From Zygaena filipendulae (taxonomy: Eukaryota > Arthropoda > Insecta > Lepidoptera > Zygaenidae), in assembly GCA_907165275.2 (NCBI GenBank), contig OU015669.1, positions 7,958,501-8,022,500 on the forward strand: 64,000 bases of DNA. Reading direction: 5' to 3'. The notes beneath the pieces are model-generated. The model was not told where the DNA came from, did no database searches, and saw nothing but the letters and a program-made list of their open reading frames with translations. Of the stretch, positions 55,087-64,000 are shown piece after piece (the first letter of the stretch is position 1; every line of letters begins with the position of its first letter). The position numbers were made by a program, and so were the translations under genes.

Positions 55087-55273
55087 TCTAATATATATAA
55101 ATCACGTGTCACGTTATTTGTCCGCGATGGACTCCGAAACTACTGAACGGATTTTGATAAAATTTTGTAACCATTCATAAAATGGTCCAACTTAAAAGAT
55201 AGGATAGTTTTTATCCTGGAATTCCCGCGGGAACTCCGAAATTACCGCGGATGAAATCGCGGGGGACAGCTAG
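55087..55273 (+). mobile_element. Helitron-like element, head type A
   Basis: A|TCTAATATATATAAATCACG start, intact tail, GGGGGACAGCTAG|T end. The best-preserved type A copy in the window. Confidence 0.8.
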
Positions 55274-55281
55274 TAAGTATA

Positions 55282-55460
55282 TAAAAAGGAATCCCTATTT
55301 CCCTTGGTCAAGGCATCACGCGTGAATGGCTGGACCGATCACCATAAAATTTTGCATACACGTTGTCAGATGTACAGAAAAGGGCATAGTGTACTTTATA
55401 TCCCGAAATCCCCGCGGGGACTCTGAAATTACCGCGTGTAAAACCGCAGGCAACAGCTAG
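55282..55460 (+). mobile_element. Helitron-like element, head D variant
   Basis: 'tataaaaaggaatccctatt', 'gaccgatcaccataaaattt', 'acacgttgtcagatgtac'; ends GGCAACAGCTAG. Head to tail between two other copies. Confidence 0.65.
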
Positions 55461-55664
55461 TCACTACATAGTATAAAACAAAGTCGCTTACCGCTGTCTG
55501 TCTGTCCCTATGTATACGCTTAGATCTTTAAAACTAAACGCAACGGATTTTCATGCGGTTTTCACCAATAGATAGAGTGATTCATGAGGAAGGTCTATAT
55601 TTCATCCTGGAATTCCCGCGGGAACTCCGAAATTACCGCGGGTGAAACCGCGAGGGACAGCTAG
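55461..55664 (+). mobile_element. Helitron-like element, head type B
   Basis: TCACTACATAGTATAAAACA start immediately after the preceding CTAG; intact hairpin; GAGGGACAGCTAG|T end. Confidence 0.75.
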
Positions 55665-56424
55665 TTAAGCTGTATCTGTACATTGAAGTTGTTTCTAGCA
55701 CGACCCTCTGTGCTTTTAATATCAATAACAGAATCTATTACGATTATTTTAAAAACCTCTCTCTACATATCTTACGTGCGCAACGCAAAAACAAGGTACT
55801 GAATAATAACAGCAACACGGAGTCTTCAGTCCCATTACAATTCAGCTTTGATAAGTGAATTATAGGTACCCTAAAGTTTAGCTTCCTTTTTGAAATAGGG
55901 AATCGAAGTCAGGACGTTAAGCTTTTGCCTGTTTTTTCAGTGGTTATAAATGCACTGCCAAAAGCGTATTATTCATTGCCCAACAACTTTCCACACTTCA
56001 TATCCATTGCCACACACATTGGTTTATTTGCTAATTTACAAGCATTTAACAGAAAATTACTTAGCTGAGTGTAACTTGTACTGTGCTTTATGCCTATTGA
56101 GTTTTATGCTTCTCCCATTTCTCGTTAACGAGGGTAAAAATGTTATCGGCCAACGTTTCTTTTTTCCTTAATAGATTACATAATAATTTTGTTATGAATT
56201 AAAAATTCCATATTTGACGACATTTTCCAGACGTAAAATAAAATCTAATTATAACAATTTCACAAGCCGCCAACGAAATCGGATTATTCCGTAGCAAAAA
56301 AGTAATTAACGTGTTCTTTTGTTTTTGTATTTTTCTTTTTAATCTCTCTCTTTTGTTCAATCTTTTAAAACTTTTTTTTCCAAGATAACTTTTTAATTAC
56401 CTCAACTGTACTGCTGCTATTGTC
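55665..56424. other. AT-rich stretch, no gene recognised
   Basis: A 73-codon plus-strand frame at 55950-56171 has no motif. Confidence 0.3.
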
Positions 56425-56680
56425 TCACTAATATTATAAAGAGGTAAAGTTTATTTATTTTATTTATTTAAAGAACTTTATTGCACATTTATGTACAAAA
56501 GGCGGACGGAAGTTTGTGAAGTTGTAGGGGCTAGTCTCTGGATCTACTGAACCGATTTTGAAAATTATTTTACCATTAGAATGCTGCGTTATTTGTGTGT
56601 ATCATAAGCTATATTGTAACACGGAATTCCCGCGGGAACTCCGAAATTACCGCGGGTGAAACCGTGAGGAAGAGCTTGTA
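56425..56680 (+). mobile_element. Helitron-like element, head C, with insertion
   Basis: 'tcactaatattataaagagg' head; a 'ttattttatttatttaaaga' segment is inserted; tail 'ccgcgggtgaaaccgtgagg' without CTAG. Confidence 0.6.
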
Positions 56681-57596
56681 GTTAATAAGGATTTCATTAA
56701 GTTTTTGACATTGAAACTAAACTGAGCTTAATGTTACTACACGTTTCAGAATTACCCAATAGGTACCTATGGATTTGCATTCAGCACATCTAAAATCATG
56801 GAATTTTAAGTGTGGTGGAAACAAATTACTACGTATTGACGCGAACGTACGCACCGCTCTAGCAGACATCGATTGTTTCAACGGAAATTTTAATGAACTC
56901 TATGTGCAATATCTCTATGACATTAGCACTATCCGTGGGATTTTTTCATCGTAGGATGTAGTAGGTACAATGATGTCAATATGTTACAACATGTCTTTCC
57001 AACGTGTGTTTATTACGAACCAACGGACCACTTTATTGCAATTCCGAATAAATACCTAATGTCATCGTTTCGCAAACCTATTAAAAGCAAGGATTTAAAT
57101 ATTTGTTCGCATGTGGGAGTTTTATGTGTGCATTTTTTGTGCATTAACACAATAATAAGTACCCAATTTAATACAATATGACGTAATAAACACGAAATGT
57201 ATATAATAATTTTTCATGTTAGATGTCACTGGTGGCCCAAGTTACTAATTAATTACTACATATTTCTATTAACCACTTATCTTTGAATAGTTATATGAAA
57301 TTAAGATAAATCCTAACGCATAAAATACAGATAGCGTAGGTACCTAGGTATTCTAGGAAAGTGTTTTATTACATCACCTATAACCGAGCCTGTCACTTTC
57401 CCCAGCCTTATAATGTCAGTTTATGTAGGTTCTTGTTAATATATTGACCAGTATCATTCTGGATTTTAGCTTCGGTGAAGTGTGGTTAATATTTTACGTT
57501 GGTAAAATTAGATAAAACTCGTGGATGTCTTAACTAAAAAGTAAAATCAAAGAATAGAGATTATTTAGAAGTGACATTGGGCTTGTCAACCCAACT
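56681..57596. other. Unique stretch with two short frames
   Basis: 56769-56954 (61 codons, MDLHSAHLKSWNFKCGGNKL...) and 56981-57181 (66 codons) have protein-like composition but no recognised family. They lie close together in different registers, so decayed coding DNA is possible. Confidence 0.25.
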
Positions 57597-57855
57597 TTAA
57601 TTTTTAGTCCGTCTTGTAGATTAAAATAAAATATTTGACCGGTTTTTTTTTTTATTTCGGTTTAAAAAAGGGATACTTTAGGTAGAAATGTTGCGTGACG
57701 TCACGCTGTGCTACAGTTTATCAAAAGCCCCCACTTATAAACTTTAATGCGTTTTATCTCAGTAATTTTTAAATAATTTGAAAAAGCAAAAAATACGGTT
57801 CTTTTATTTTTTACTAATCTACAAGTCAGATTAAATAGAATTTTGATTTTCATAC
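57597..57855 (-). mobile_element. MITE family 2, diverged copy, minus strand
   Basis: 'tttttagtccgtcttgtaga', 'gcgtgacgtcacg', 'actttaatgcgttttatctc', 'attttgattttcatacc'. Confidence 0.55.
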
Positions 57856-59548
57856 CACGGAATCAAGCCTATTCTTTAATGTTGTTTATAGGCATACCGC
57901 ATTCAGCGAGTTTGACTGAAGCTAATGCTCTATATGTCTGTCTCTATGATTTGTACGAATTTATAATGTTTCAAATAGTCCGTAAAGTCTTAAACTAATT
58001 CAAATGGTATTTTACACAAAGTCTAAATTAGTGAATGGGATATTCTGTTATATCCTATATATATTAAATTGAAGTTAGAACTTTCACTTTTCAGTAAGTA
58101 TACCTAGAGATTTTTATAATATTTTTCAACATTATTATGATAATAAAAACGTATCTATAAAATAAATTTAAATTAATTTTCATTGTTTATCTGAATGACG
58201 CAAGTTTTATTGCGATTCTTATGTAATTTAATGTAATTTAACTCATAACTTTTATAGTTAATATTTATTTAACGATGCTGATAAGAGCTTATTAAAGTTA
58301 ACACTACAGAGATAAGTGAACATCTGCACATGAATTGTGTCGAGTCGAGTCTCGTTGGGTAAATACGTAAACATAAGTTAACAGAGAGTTCATTGACTTT
58401 ATCATTTAATGTTTTTGTTTTAACTCTAAAAATAGCTTTAGCTCCCGTTTCTTGTCCGCTAGGAACTAGAATTTTCCAATACAACTTTTAAATTCTTCTC
58501 CCGTGACCTAAATTTATGACACACATAATTTCAAATAGGTATAACTCTTCGAAATTGTGTATGCCAGCAACGCTAAAATCCGCTGCTAAAATTCAAAATC
58601 CATGCACCTAATTTGCATTCCATGTGCTTGTTTAAAAAATCAAAAGAATCGTACTGCAGCAAGGTATAAAGCCAAAGATCAAGGTCACTGTTAATAACTT
58701 CATTGTTTTTCACCAGCGCCGTAATAATAACTTGCAAGTTGCAACCGATAACTGGGCAGTTAAATTCACTTTAACTATCGTTTCGCACTAAAACCGGTGT
58801 GATTCATAAAATTTACAATTGCAATTGTTGAACCGACTCGGTCGTAAAGTTTACTCATTCACTTGTAACGTTATCGGTTTTATCGATAGGTTGGAATATT
58901 TTTTATTTGCACAACACTAAGTATGTACACATAGCGTAAGTATTATCTCAGCAGTATGAGATGACCGATATTAGGTTTGAGAGGCGATATCGTGTGATTC
59001 ATTCAATATTATATAATATTGTTATCGTACTTACGATCTCTATCTGATTTCGTTTTCATTGATAAATTCTACCGTCTTGCGTCTTAGTCAAATTAAGAAA
59101 AAATCACAGGTTGATTCAACGCTAGAGATGTTTAAAGTACCTACCTACACACGTGACTTTTACGATTATCGGTAAAGTGAATAATGAATGAGTAAGCTAT
59201 ACGTTATTAGACAAATGGAATGAACCGCTTAGTCTGTGTTCTCTGAACTCTTCAACAAGGATTTTTTCCACACTGGACTGAATTAGGTGATAAAGGGAAG
59301 TATACCTACTTAAGTGAGCAAATATTATCTTCACCGATATAATTTTTATTATAGAATAGGTTCAGTAGTTCCAGAGAATACCACTGGAAAAATAAATATA
59401 ATAAATAATTATGTGAAGATTGAACTAAATGTTATAACTTATATAAAAGTTCGCTGGAACTTACAGTAATTTGCTTTAACACTTCTGTCAATCAATAAAT
59501 TTTTCCTTGCAATTTTTTTGTTGATTCCAGAGCATCCCTTATTAATAA
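57856..59548. other. AT-rich stretch, no gene recognised
   Basis: A 71-codon minus-strand frame at 58269-58484 without motif; TATCGATA near 58882. Nothing else. Confidence 0.3.
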
Positions 59549-59755
59549 CTAGCTGTGCCCCGTGGTTTCACCCGCGTTAATTTCAAAGTTCCCGAAGGAA
59601 TTCCGGAATAAAAGGTACCCTATGTCCTTCTCTGTACCCCTGACAACGTGCATGCCAAATTTCATCCAAATCCGTTCAGCCGTTTTTGCGTGATTGAGTA
59701 ACAAAAATCTAAACATCTAAACATCCAAACTTTCACATTTATAATATTAGTAGGA
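59549..59755 (-). mobile_element. Helitron-like element, head type F, minus strand
   Basis: CTAGCTGTGCCCCGTGG start; 'acaacgtgcatgccaaattt'; three ACATCTAA-like units; ends 'tataatattagtagga'. Confidence 0.75.
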
Positions 59756-59952
59756 CTAGTAGGATGAGCCGATCTCAAGATATCTTGTTCATTGCAGTGG
59801 AAAATGAAGAAGACAAACTAGTAGGTACTTGATAGGTAGGTATCCAGTTTAAGCTAACACTAACACTAGTTTCTTAAGTTAAATTTCTTTGTACTACTAA
59901 CCTACTTATGGAGGATATCTGAAATAAAAACTTTTTATTTTATTTATTTAAG
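59756..59952 (+). repeat. Possible retroelement 3' end
   Basis: 'tgaaataaaaactttttatt' followed by a TTTAT-rich tail resembles a LINE polyadenylation end; no coding remnant. Confidence 0.3.
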
Positions 59953-60480
59953 CGAAAGACTAAGAGATATTTACTAAAATACCTGCGATTTTTTACAAAT
60001 ATGTATCAGCGATTAAACTTCCCCAATCTTATAAAAAGTAAGTTTTATTGATATAGATGCGTTCAAATAACTTTTTTTATACCCTAAGAAAATGTCGACA
60101 TGATTTTTGAAATAATATCTTTCAAATGTGAAATACTAACATAGCATAATGAACTTAAATTCATTAGTTGTAGAGTTGATAATGTAATGGATTAATTGGA
60201 GATAGAGATACGTGCCCCGGCGCATTGCCTACACAAACCATGATAACTCTCGGTGACAGAGCTGATAACACGTTATAACCAAATATTTTAACTTAATTCT
60301 CAAACTCATTCGTTCTGTGGGTCAGCGATCTAGTAAACTTTAAATGGACAACGTTTTTCCTGTAACGTTACAAAATAATACTACAAGTGCATTGTTTCAG
60401 TAAAAAACTAATGGTGCTTTTATATTAGTTTTTTATCGCCGATTTCATAAATATTTGAAGCTATGACAACTCCAAATAAT
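59953..60480. other. AT-rich stretch, no gene recognised
   Basis: Nothing supported. Confidence 0.3.
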
Positions 60481-60680
60481 ACTTACTAATATAAATGCGA
60501 AAGTTTGTATGTATGGATGGATGTTTGTTACTCTTTCACTTAAAAACTACTGGATGAATTTAAATGAAACTTTACAATAATATAGCTTATAAATCAGATT
60601 AACACATAGGGTACTTTTTATCCCGGAATTCTCGCGGGAACTCTGAAATTAACGCGGGTGAAACCCCGGGGAACAACTAG
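60481..60680 (+). mobile_element. Helitron-like element, F-like head
   Basis: 'cttactaatataaatgcgaa', 'tatggatggatgtttgttac', tail 'acgcgggtgaaaccccgggg', ending ACAACTAG|T. Confidence 0.7.
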
Positions 60681-60856
60681 TAATATTATAAAAACAAATT
60701 TCGAAATTTTACTAATTACCTACTATTATTATTTCTAAATGTAAAACTAGATATTGCTCCACTAATTGCTCCAGGGTTTTACCACTAAGCTCAGTAAGAA
60801 TCACCGGGTAATCAATAGCTCTATTACCCGTGTAAGAACTACAATTGGCTACTTGA

Positions 60857-60978
60857 CTAATTTTTTTTTATTTTTTTACCTAATCAAAAAATAATGGCGA
60901 TACATTGAGTTAAAATTTGATTATTTTTTTTATTTTCTCACTGACGGACTAATTAGAATTTTGATTTTCATACCCCAG
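60857..60978 (-). repeat. MITE family 2, internally deleted
   Basis: 'aatggcgatacattgagtt' is followed directly by 'ctgacggactaattagaatt' and 'ttgattttcatacc'; the middle with the TGACGTCA words is gone. Confidence 0.5.
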
Positions 60979-61203
60979 ATAATATCAAATTAACTATTGT
61001 CCGTGGCTCCAATCGCGTTCTCAAGTGTCCTATCAATTTTAAATATTTGTCTATTGAAATTTCCATCTTGTCTGCTCTATGTGTAAAGTCGCAATTACAA
61101 TGGACGAAATTTCGAGCTAAGTTTAATACAAGGCTTTAAAAAGATGGTGGTATGACCCCAGCTTAACCTTATCAGTCTGAAATTCAAATTCACCTTGTCT
61201 CAA

Positions 61204-61383
61204 TCCCTACTAATATTATAAATGCGGAAGGAACTCTATCCGTCTGTCTGTCTGTTACGCTTACACGCTTAAACGGCTCAACCAATCATTATGAAATTTG
61301 GCATAGGTACACGTTGTTAGGGGTACAGATAATTTAAGCAGAAACTCCGGAATTAACGCGGGTGAAACCGCGGGAACAGCTAG
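61204..61383 (+). mobile_element. Helitron-like element, head type D
   Basis: A|TCCCTACTAATATTATAAATG start, TGTC units, GCGGGAACAGCTAG|T end; a small deletion in the body. Confidence 0.75.
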
Positions 61384-61539
61384 TTAGTAAATAAGACTGA
61401 AATTATAATAAACGGAAACGCAATATACCGTATCAAAAAAAACCTGCTTCGTTTCTCCTACATCGTAGCGAACCACGGCTATCGATGACGTAGCAAGCGA
61501 TTAAAGGACGTAAATAACGAGCATTTGTGATAAACATTG

Positions 61540-62080
61540 ATAATCTCATTCGGAGGCAACACCTTCAGTGCGCGCTACGACTCCAATACTTCTTGGCTCT
61601 ATGTCTTGCGTTCCACTTTTAAAATCGCGACAATATTTTTCTTTTTAATAAAAAAAAGTGCGTTTTTTAATTTCAAAAAAAGAATAGTTTTTTAGTGTTG
61701 TGTGCGAATCGTTATATCATTTTTTCAAGTAAGTAATAAAATAGAATTTTATGTGACCAAAAACAACATTCAAAGTGAAAGTGTACATAAAATCAACGAA
61801 GTGTGACACGAGCCTATCGTAAACTGCAGATGAGTTTTCCCAAAAAAATATTAACCAGTCAATTGCGTAACGTATTGGAAAACGGTTCGTTGGAATAAGG
61901 TGTTAATTCTATTTAGTTACGCTTTGTTAACAAAGCTTGTAATAGGTATGAAATTTGAAAGTGTTTTGTTTTGCCAGAGATGCGCACGCGCACACAGTTA
62001 CGCGCTTCTGTCAAATTAACCGTAGTGAAGTGAAACAATGAGTGTGCCCAATTTGGATAAAATAACAGGTACCTAACCTA
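61540..62080 (+). promoter_or_regulatory. Possible promoter and 5' untranslated region
   Basis: Non-repetitive, CpG-bearing. A TTCAGTGCG initiator-like word lies at about 61562-61570; CAA|GTAAGT, a good donor, at about 61728; CGCACGCGCACAC near 61982. It ends with the ATG exon candidate at 62038. No TATA box at the expected distance. Confidence 0.25.
62038..62068 (+). CDS. Candidate first coding exon, unidentified
   Basis: GAAACA-ATG is an excellent insect start context. Ten codons plus one base (MSVPNLDKIT, G) run to CAG|GTACCT, an acceptable splice donor. The upstream 80 bp are GC-richer and non-repetitive. Nothing further downstream in the window is recognised as a continuing exon, so any gene would continue past the right edge. 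Low confidence; transcript evidence would decide. Confidence 0.2.
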
Positions 62081-63058
62081 GTTTTTTTTTTTTGTATTTG
62101 GAACGTTTTTCTTTTTTTATAACTTAACATACAGTTTTAAAGTGCAGCCCGTAACAAAAGCGTCCCTTTATACCAGCTATTGACTACTGAATACTACTCA
62201 GAATGGGTGACATCAATTTAAAAAAAAATTGGTTGTTGTATTCAACTTTTATGGATACATAAAACTTTTGCATTTGTTTTATTTTTATCACAGGTACTTC
62301 ATACGCACTTATAACGTTAGGTTGTACTTTAACCGCAGGTAAATACAGGGTAAACATCAGGGTAGAAAATTGTGTTTACCCCAAGTCGGGGTATTTACTG
62401 TTTAGTTAGTATCATAAGTATCTATATATTATTAAAAAAAATACGGTAAGTATTATATCAGTTACCTGACTACCAGTACATCATACACAGTAAGAGAACT
62501 GCTTAGCTTGGGAGCAAGGGCCCCATAACCATAATATTATGTTTAACAGTCAATTTATAACGTTATATTCAAATTTATTTTGTTGAAATTCCGACCTTAT
62601 TTATGTATTTTATAGTTAATTAAACGGTAAACCAAATTACAAAATCAACATACATTATTGACGTATACTTTGAGTTCATTCGTTAAACAGACAAATTAAA
62701 CTTCTAATCGACGACGTCTTCGCATATTTACTAAGGAAAATCACATGAAGTCATCATCTCAGTCGCTGACAAAATTGGCGCTGTACCCTGAGAGAAGAAA
62801 AGGGGTTTGTTCGATAAAGTTTGCGACCGAAAGTTCCCCACCGAAGGTCGGTCACCAGCATTTCGTAGGGCACCATCTTCCATCATCTTTTGTCTTTTCA
62901 CTTGACTGACCCCGCACGGGTTCGGTCACTCTGCTGGTCACTGATATTGCTTCGCCAATACATCTTTCGGGCAAACGTTTTGGTTTAGGTCGCCCTCTAA
63001 CTCTTCGGTCTGATTGATTTCTCTCCGTGATAGTATGATGGCCAAGCATATCGATTTA
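62081..63058. other. AT-rich stretch with one minus-strand frame
   Basis: 62852-63049 holds a 65-codon minus-strand frame, arginine-rich, with RGRPKPKR, a G-R-P motif seen in AT-hooks and in the ends of some retroelement proteins. Not enough to name it. Confidence 0.25.
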
Positions 63059-63257
63059 TCCTACTAATATTATAAATGTGAAAGTGTGGATGTTTGGATG
63101 TTTGTTACTCAATCACGCAAAAACGGCCGAACGGATTTGGATGAAATTTGGCATGCACGTTGTCAGGGGTACACAGAAGGACATCGGGTACTTTTTATCC
63201 TGGAATTCCAGCGGGAACTCGGAAATTACCGCGGGCGAAACCGCGGGGCACAGCTAG
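63059..63257 (+). mobile_element. Helitron-like element, head type F
   Basis: A|TCCTACTAATATTATAAATG start; two GGATGTTT units; hairpin 'accgcgggcgaaaccgcgg'; GGGGCACAGCTAG|T end. The best-preserved type F copy. Confidence 0.8.
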
Positions 63258-63561
63258 TTATTGTAAATATTTAACTCACAGTTTTGAAAGACGTTCGCGT
63301 ACCGATCGGTGACAACTGACAATCTGTTGAATCTTCATTGACCTCGGCACGGCACAGCGGCCCGTCAGAAGTTTTATTCTCATAACAATCATGTCAGAAC
63401 ACTGTTTACTCGTATAAACAAATTGTTCCAATACAAAAAAAACTGAAGATAAACCATTACATCATTCTTAGACACTGCAGACTGTTTTTTGAACACTTTG
63501 AGAATACAAGTAGTTGACATTTCAAAGTTAGCCCACTGTTTTAAAACAATAATATTTAATA

Positions 63562-63765
63562 ACTAGTTTCACCCGCATGAAAGGTTTTTATGCAACAAAT
63601 TATTTTCCCGACATCCGATTTCAATGAAACAAAGCCTATATTATGTAGCTCCAGGTACTATATATATTAAGCTTAATCTACCTGTGAAAACCGCATGACA
63701 ATCGGTTCTGTAGATGCGGATATTATCGCGAACAGACAGACAGACAGACAGAAAATAATTTTAAA
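63562..63765 (-). mobile_element. Helitron-like copy, minus strand, tail shortened
   Basis: CTAGTTTCACCCGCATG start, 'aaaaccgcatgacaatcgg', 'atattatcgcgaacagacag' with CAGA units at 63732-63751. Confidence 0.5.
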
Positions 63766-64000
63766 AACTTATTTTTTTGGCTTGGTTACTCTTCTTTTAT
63801 CACCCCTTTCAATTTTAGGTAAATGTACAGAATCGCGGATTCTACTATTTTATTATAGTACCTATAGATAGATATAATGCTTGAACCTGGTCCCACACTG
63901 ACAGAGCCTAAACTATGGGCACCAAACAACTAATATAATAACTTAAATACTTATTTATTGTTGTAAAATACACACATGAGATACCAAACAACCAGATTCC
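63766..64000. other. AT-rich window end, no feature
   Basis: Nothing supported. Confidence 0.3.

Noticed and set aside
62852..63049. Arginine-rich frame with RGRPKPKR as an AT-hook protein
   Set aside because: A single G-R-P motif in a 65-codon frame without start or splice context is insufficient.
63059..63257. Reading the CTAG-ended repeats as tRNA-derived SINEs
   Set aside because: No A/B box promoter, no A-tail and no target duplications; the A|TC..hairpin..CTAG|T structure and the nested insertion at 18283 favour Helitrons.

Overview
The window looks like moth or butterfly (Lepidoptera) nuclear DNA. It is AT-rich, full of GTAGGTACCTA-type words, and packed with short dispersed repeats sharing a GC-rich hairpin tail that ends in CTAG, an arrangement I know from lepidopteran Helitron-like (Lep1-type) elements. 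No open reading frame is long or typical enough to be a confident host gene. I read the window as intergenic or intronic DNA. No rRNA, tRNA or CRISPR array was seen.

About fifty copies or fragments of the CTAG-ended family are scattered from end to end on both strands. Several complete copies have the exact A|TC...CTAG|T junctions expected of Helitrons. One (18283-18467) sits cleanly inside an older copy and shows the empty site. Several 5' heads (called A to H here) are joined to the same 3' tail. Between them lie at least seven MITE-like families with terminal inverted repeats: GGAC..GTCC with 4-bp target duplications, an ATGTGGACTA family carrying TGACGTCA words, a TA-flanked 363-bp element, and others. 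There are also 3' ends of non-LTR retrotransposons and several microsatellites and minisatellites.

The most notable object is a decayed DIRS-type tyrosine-recombinase retrotransposon at 44680-50194. It has inverted terminal repeats of about 200 bp and an internal complementary region at 49731-49854 that matches both termini joined together. Between them, in order, are remnants of gag, reverse transcriptase, RNase H, an RT-polyprotein C-terminal region and tyrosine recombinase. A 136-bp, five-copy tandem array lies in its gag region, and other repeats are inserted in its middle.

A few non-repetitive stretches look like possible promoters or first exons of genes whose bodies are not visible: 17024-17182 (TATA plus TCAGT initiator), 62038-62068 (ATG exon before a GT), 11677-11747 (minus strand) and 44400-44600 (minus strand). 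All are low-confidence candidates that need transcript data. I see no sign of a coordinated gene system such as a cluster, operon or defence locus.
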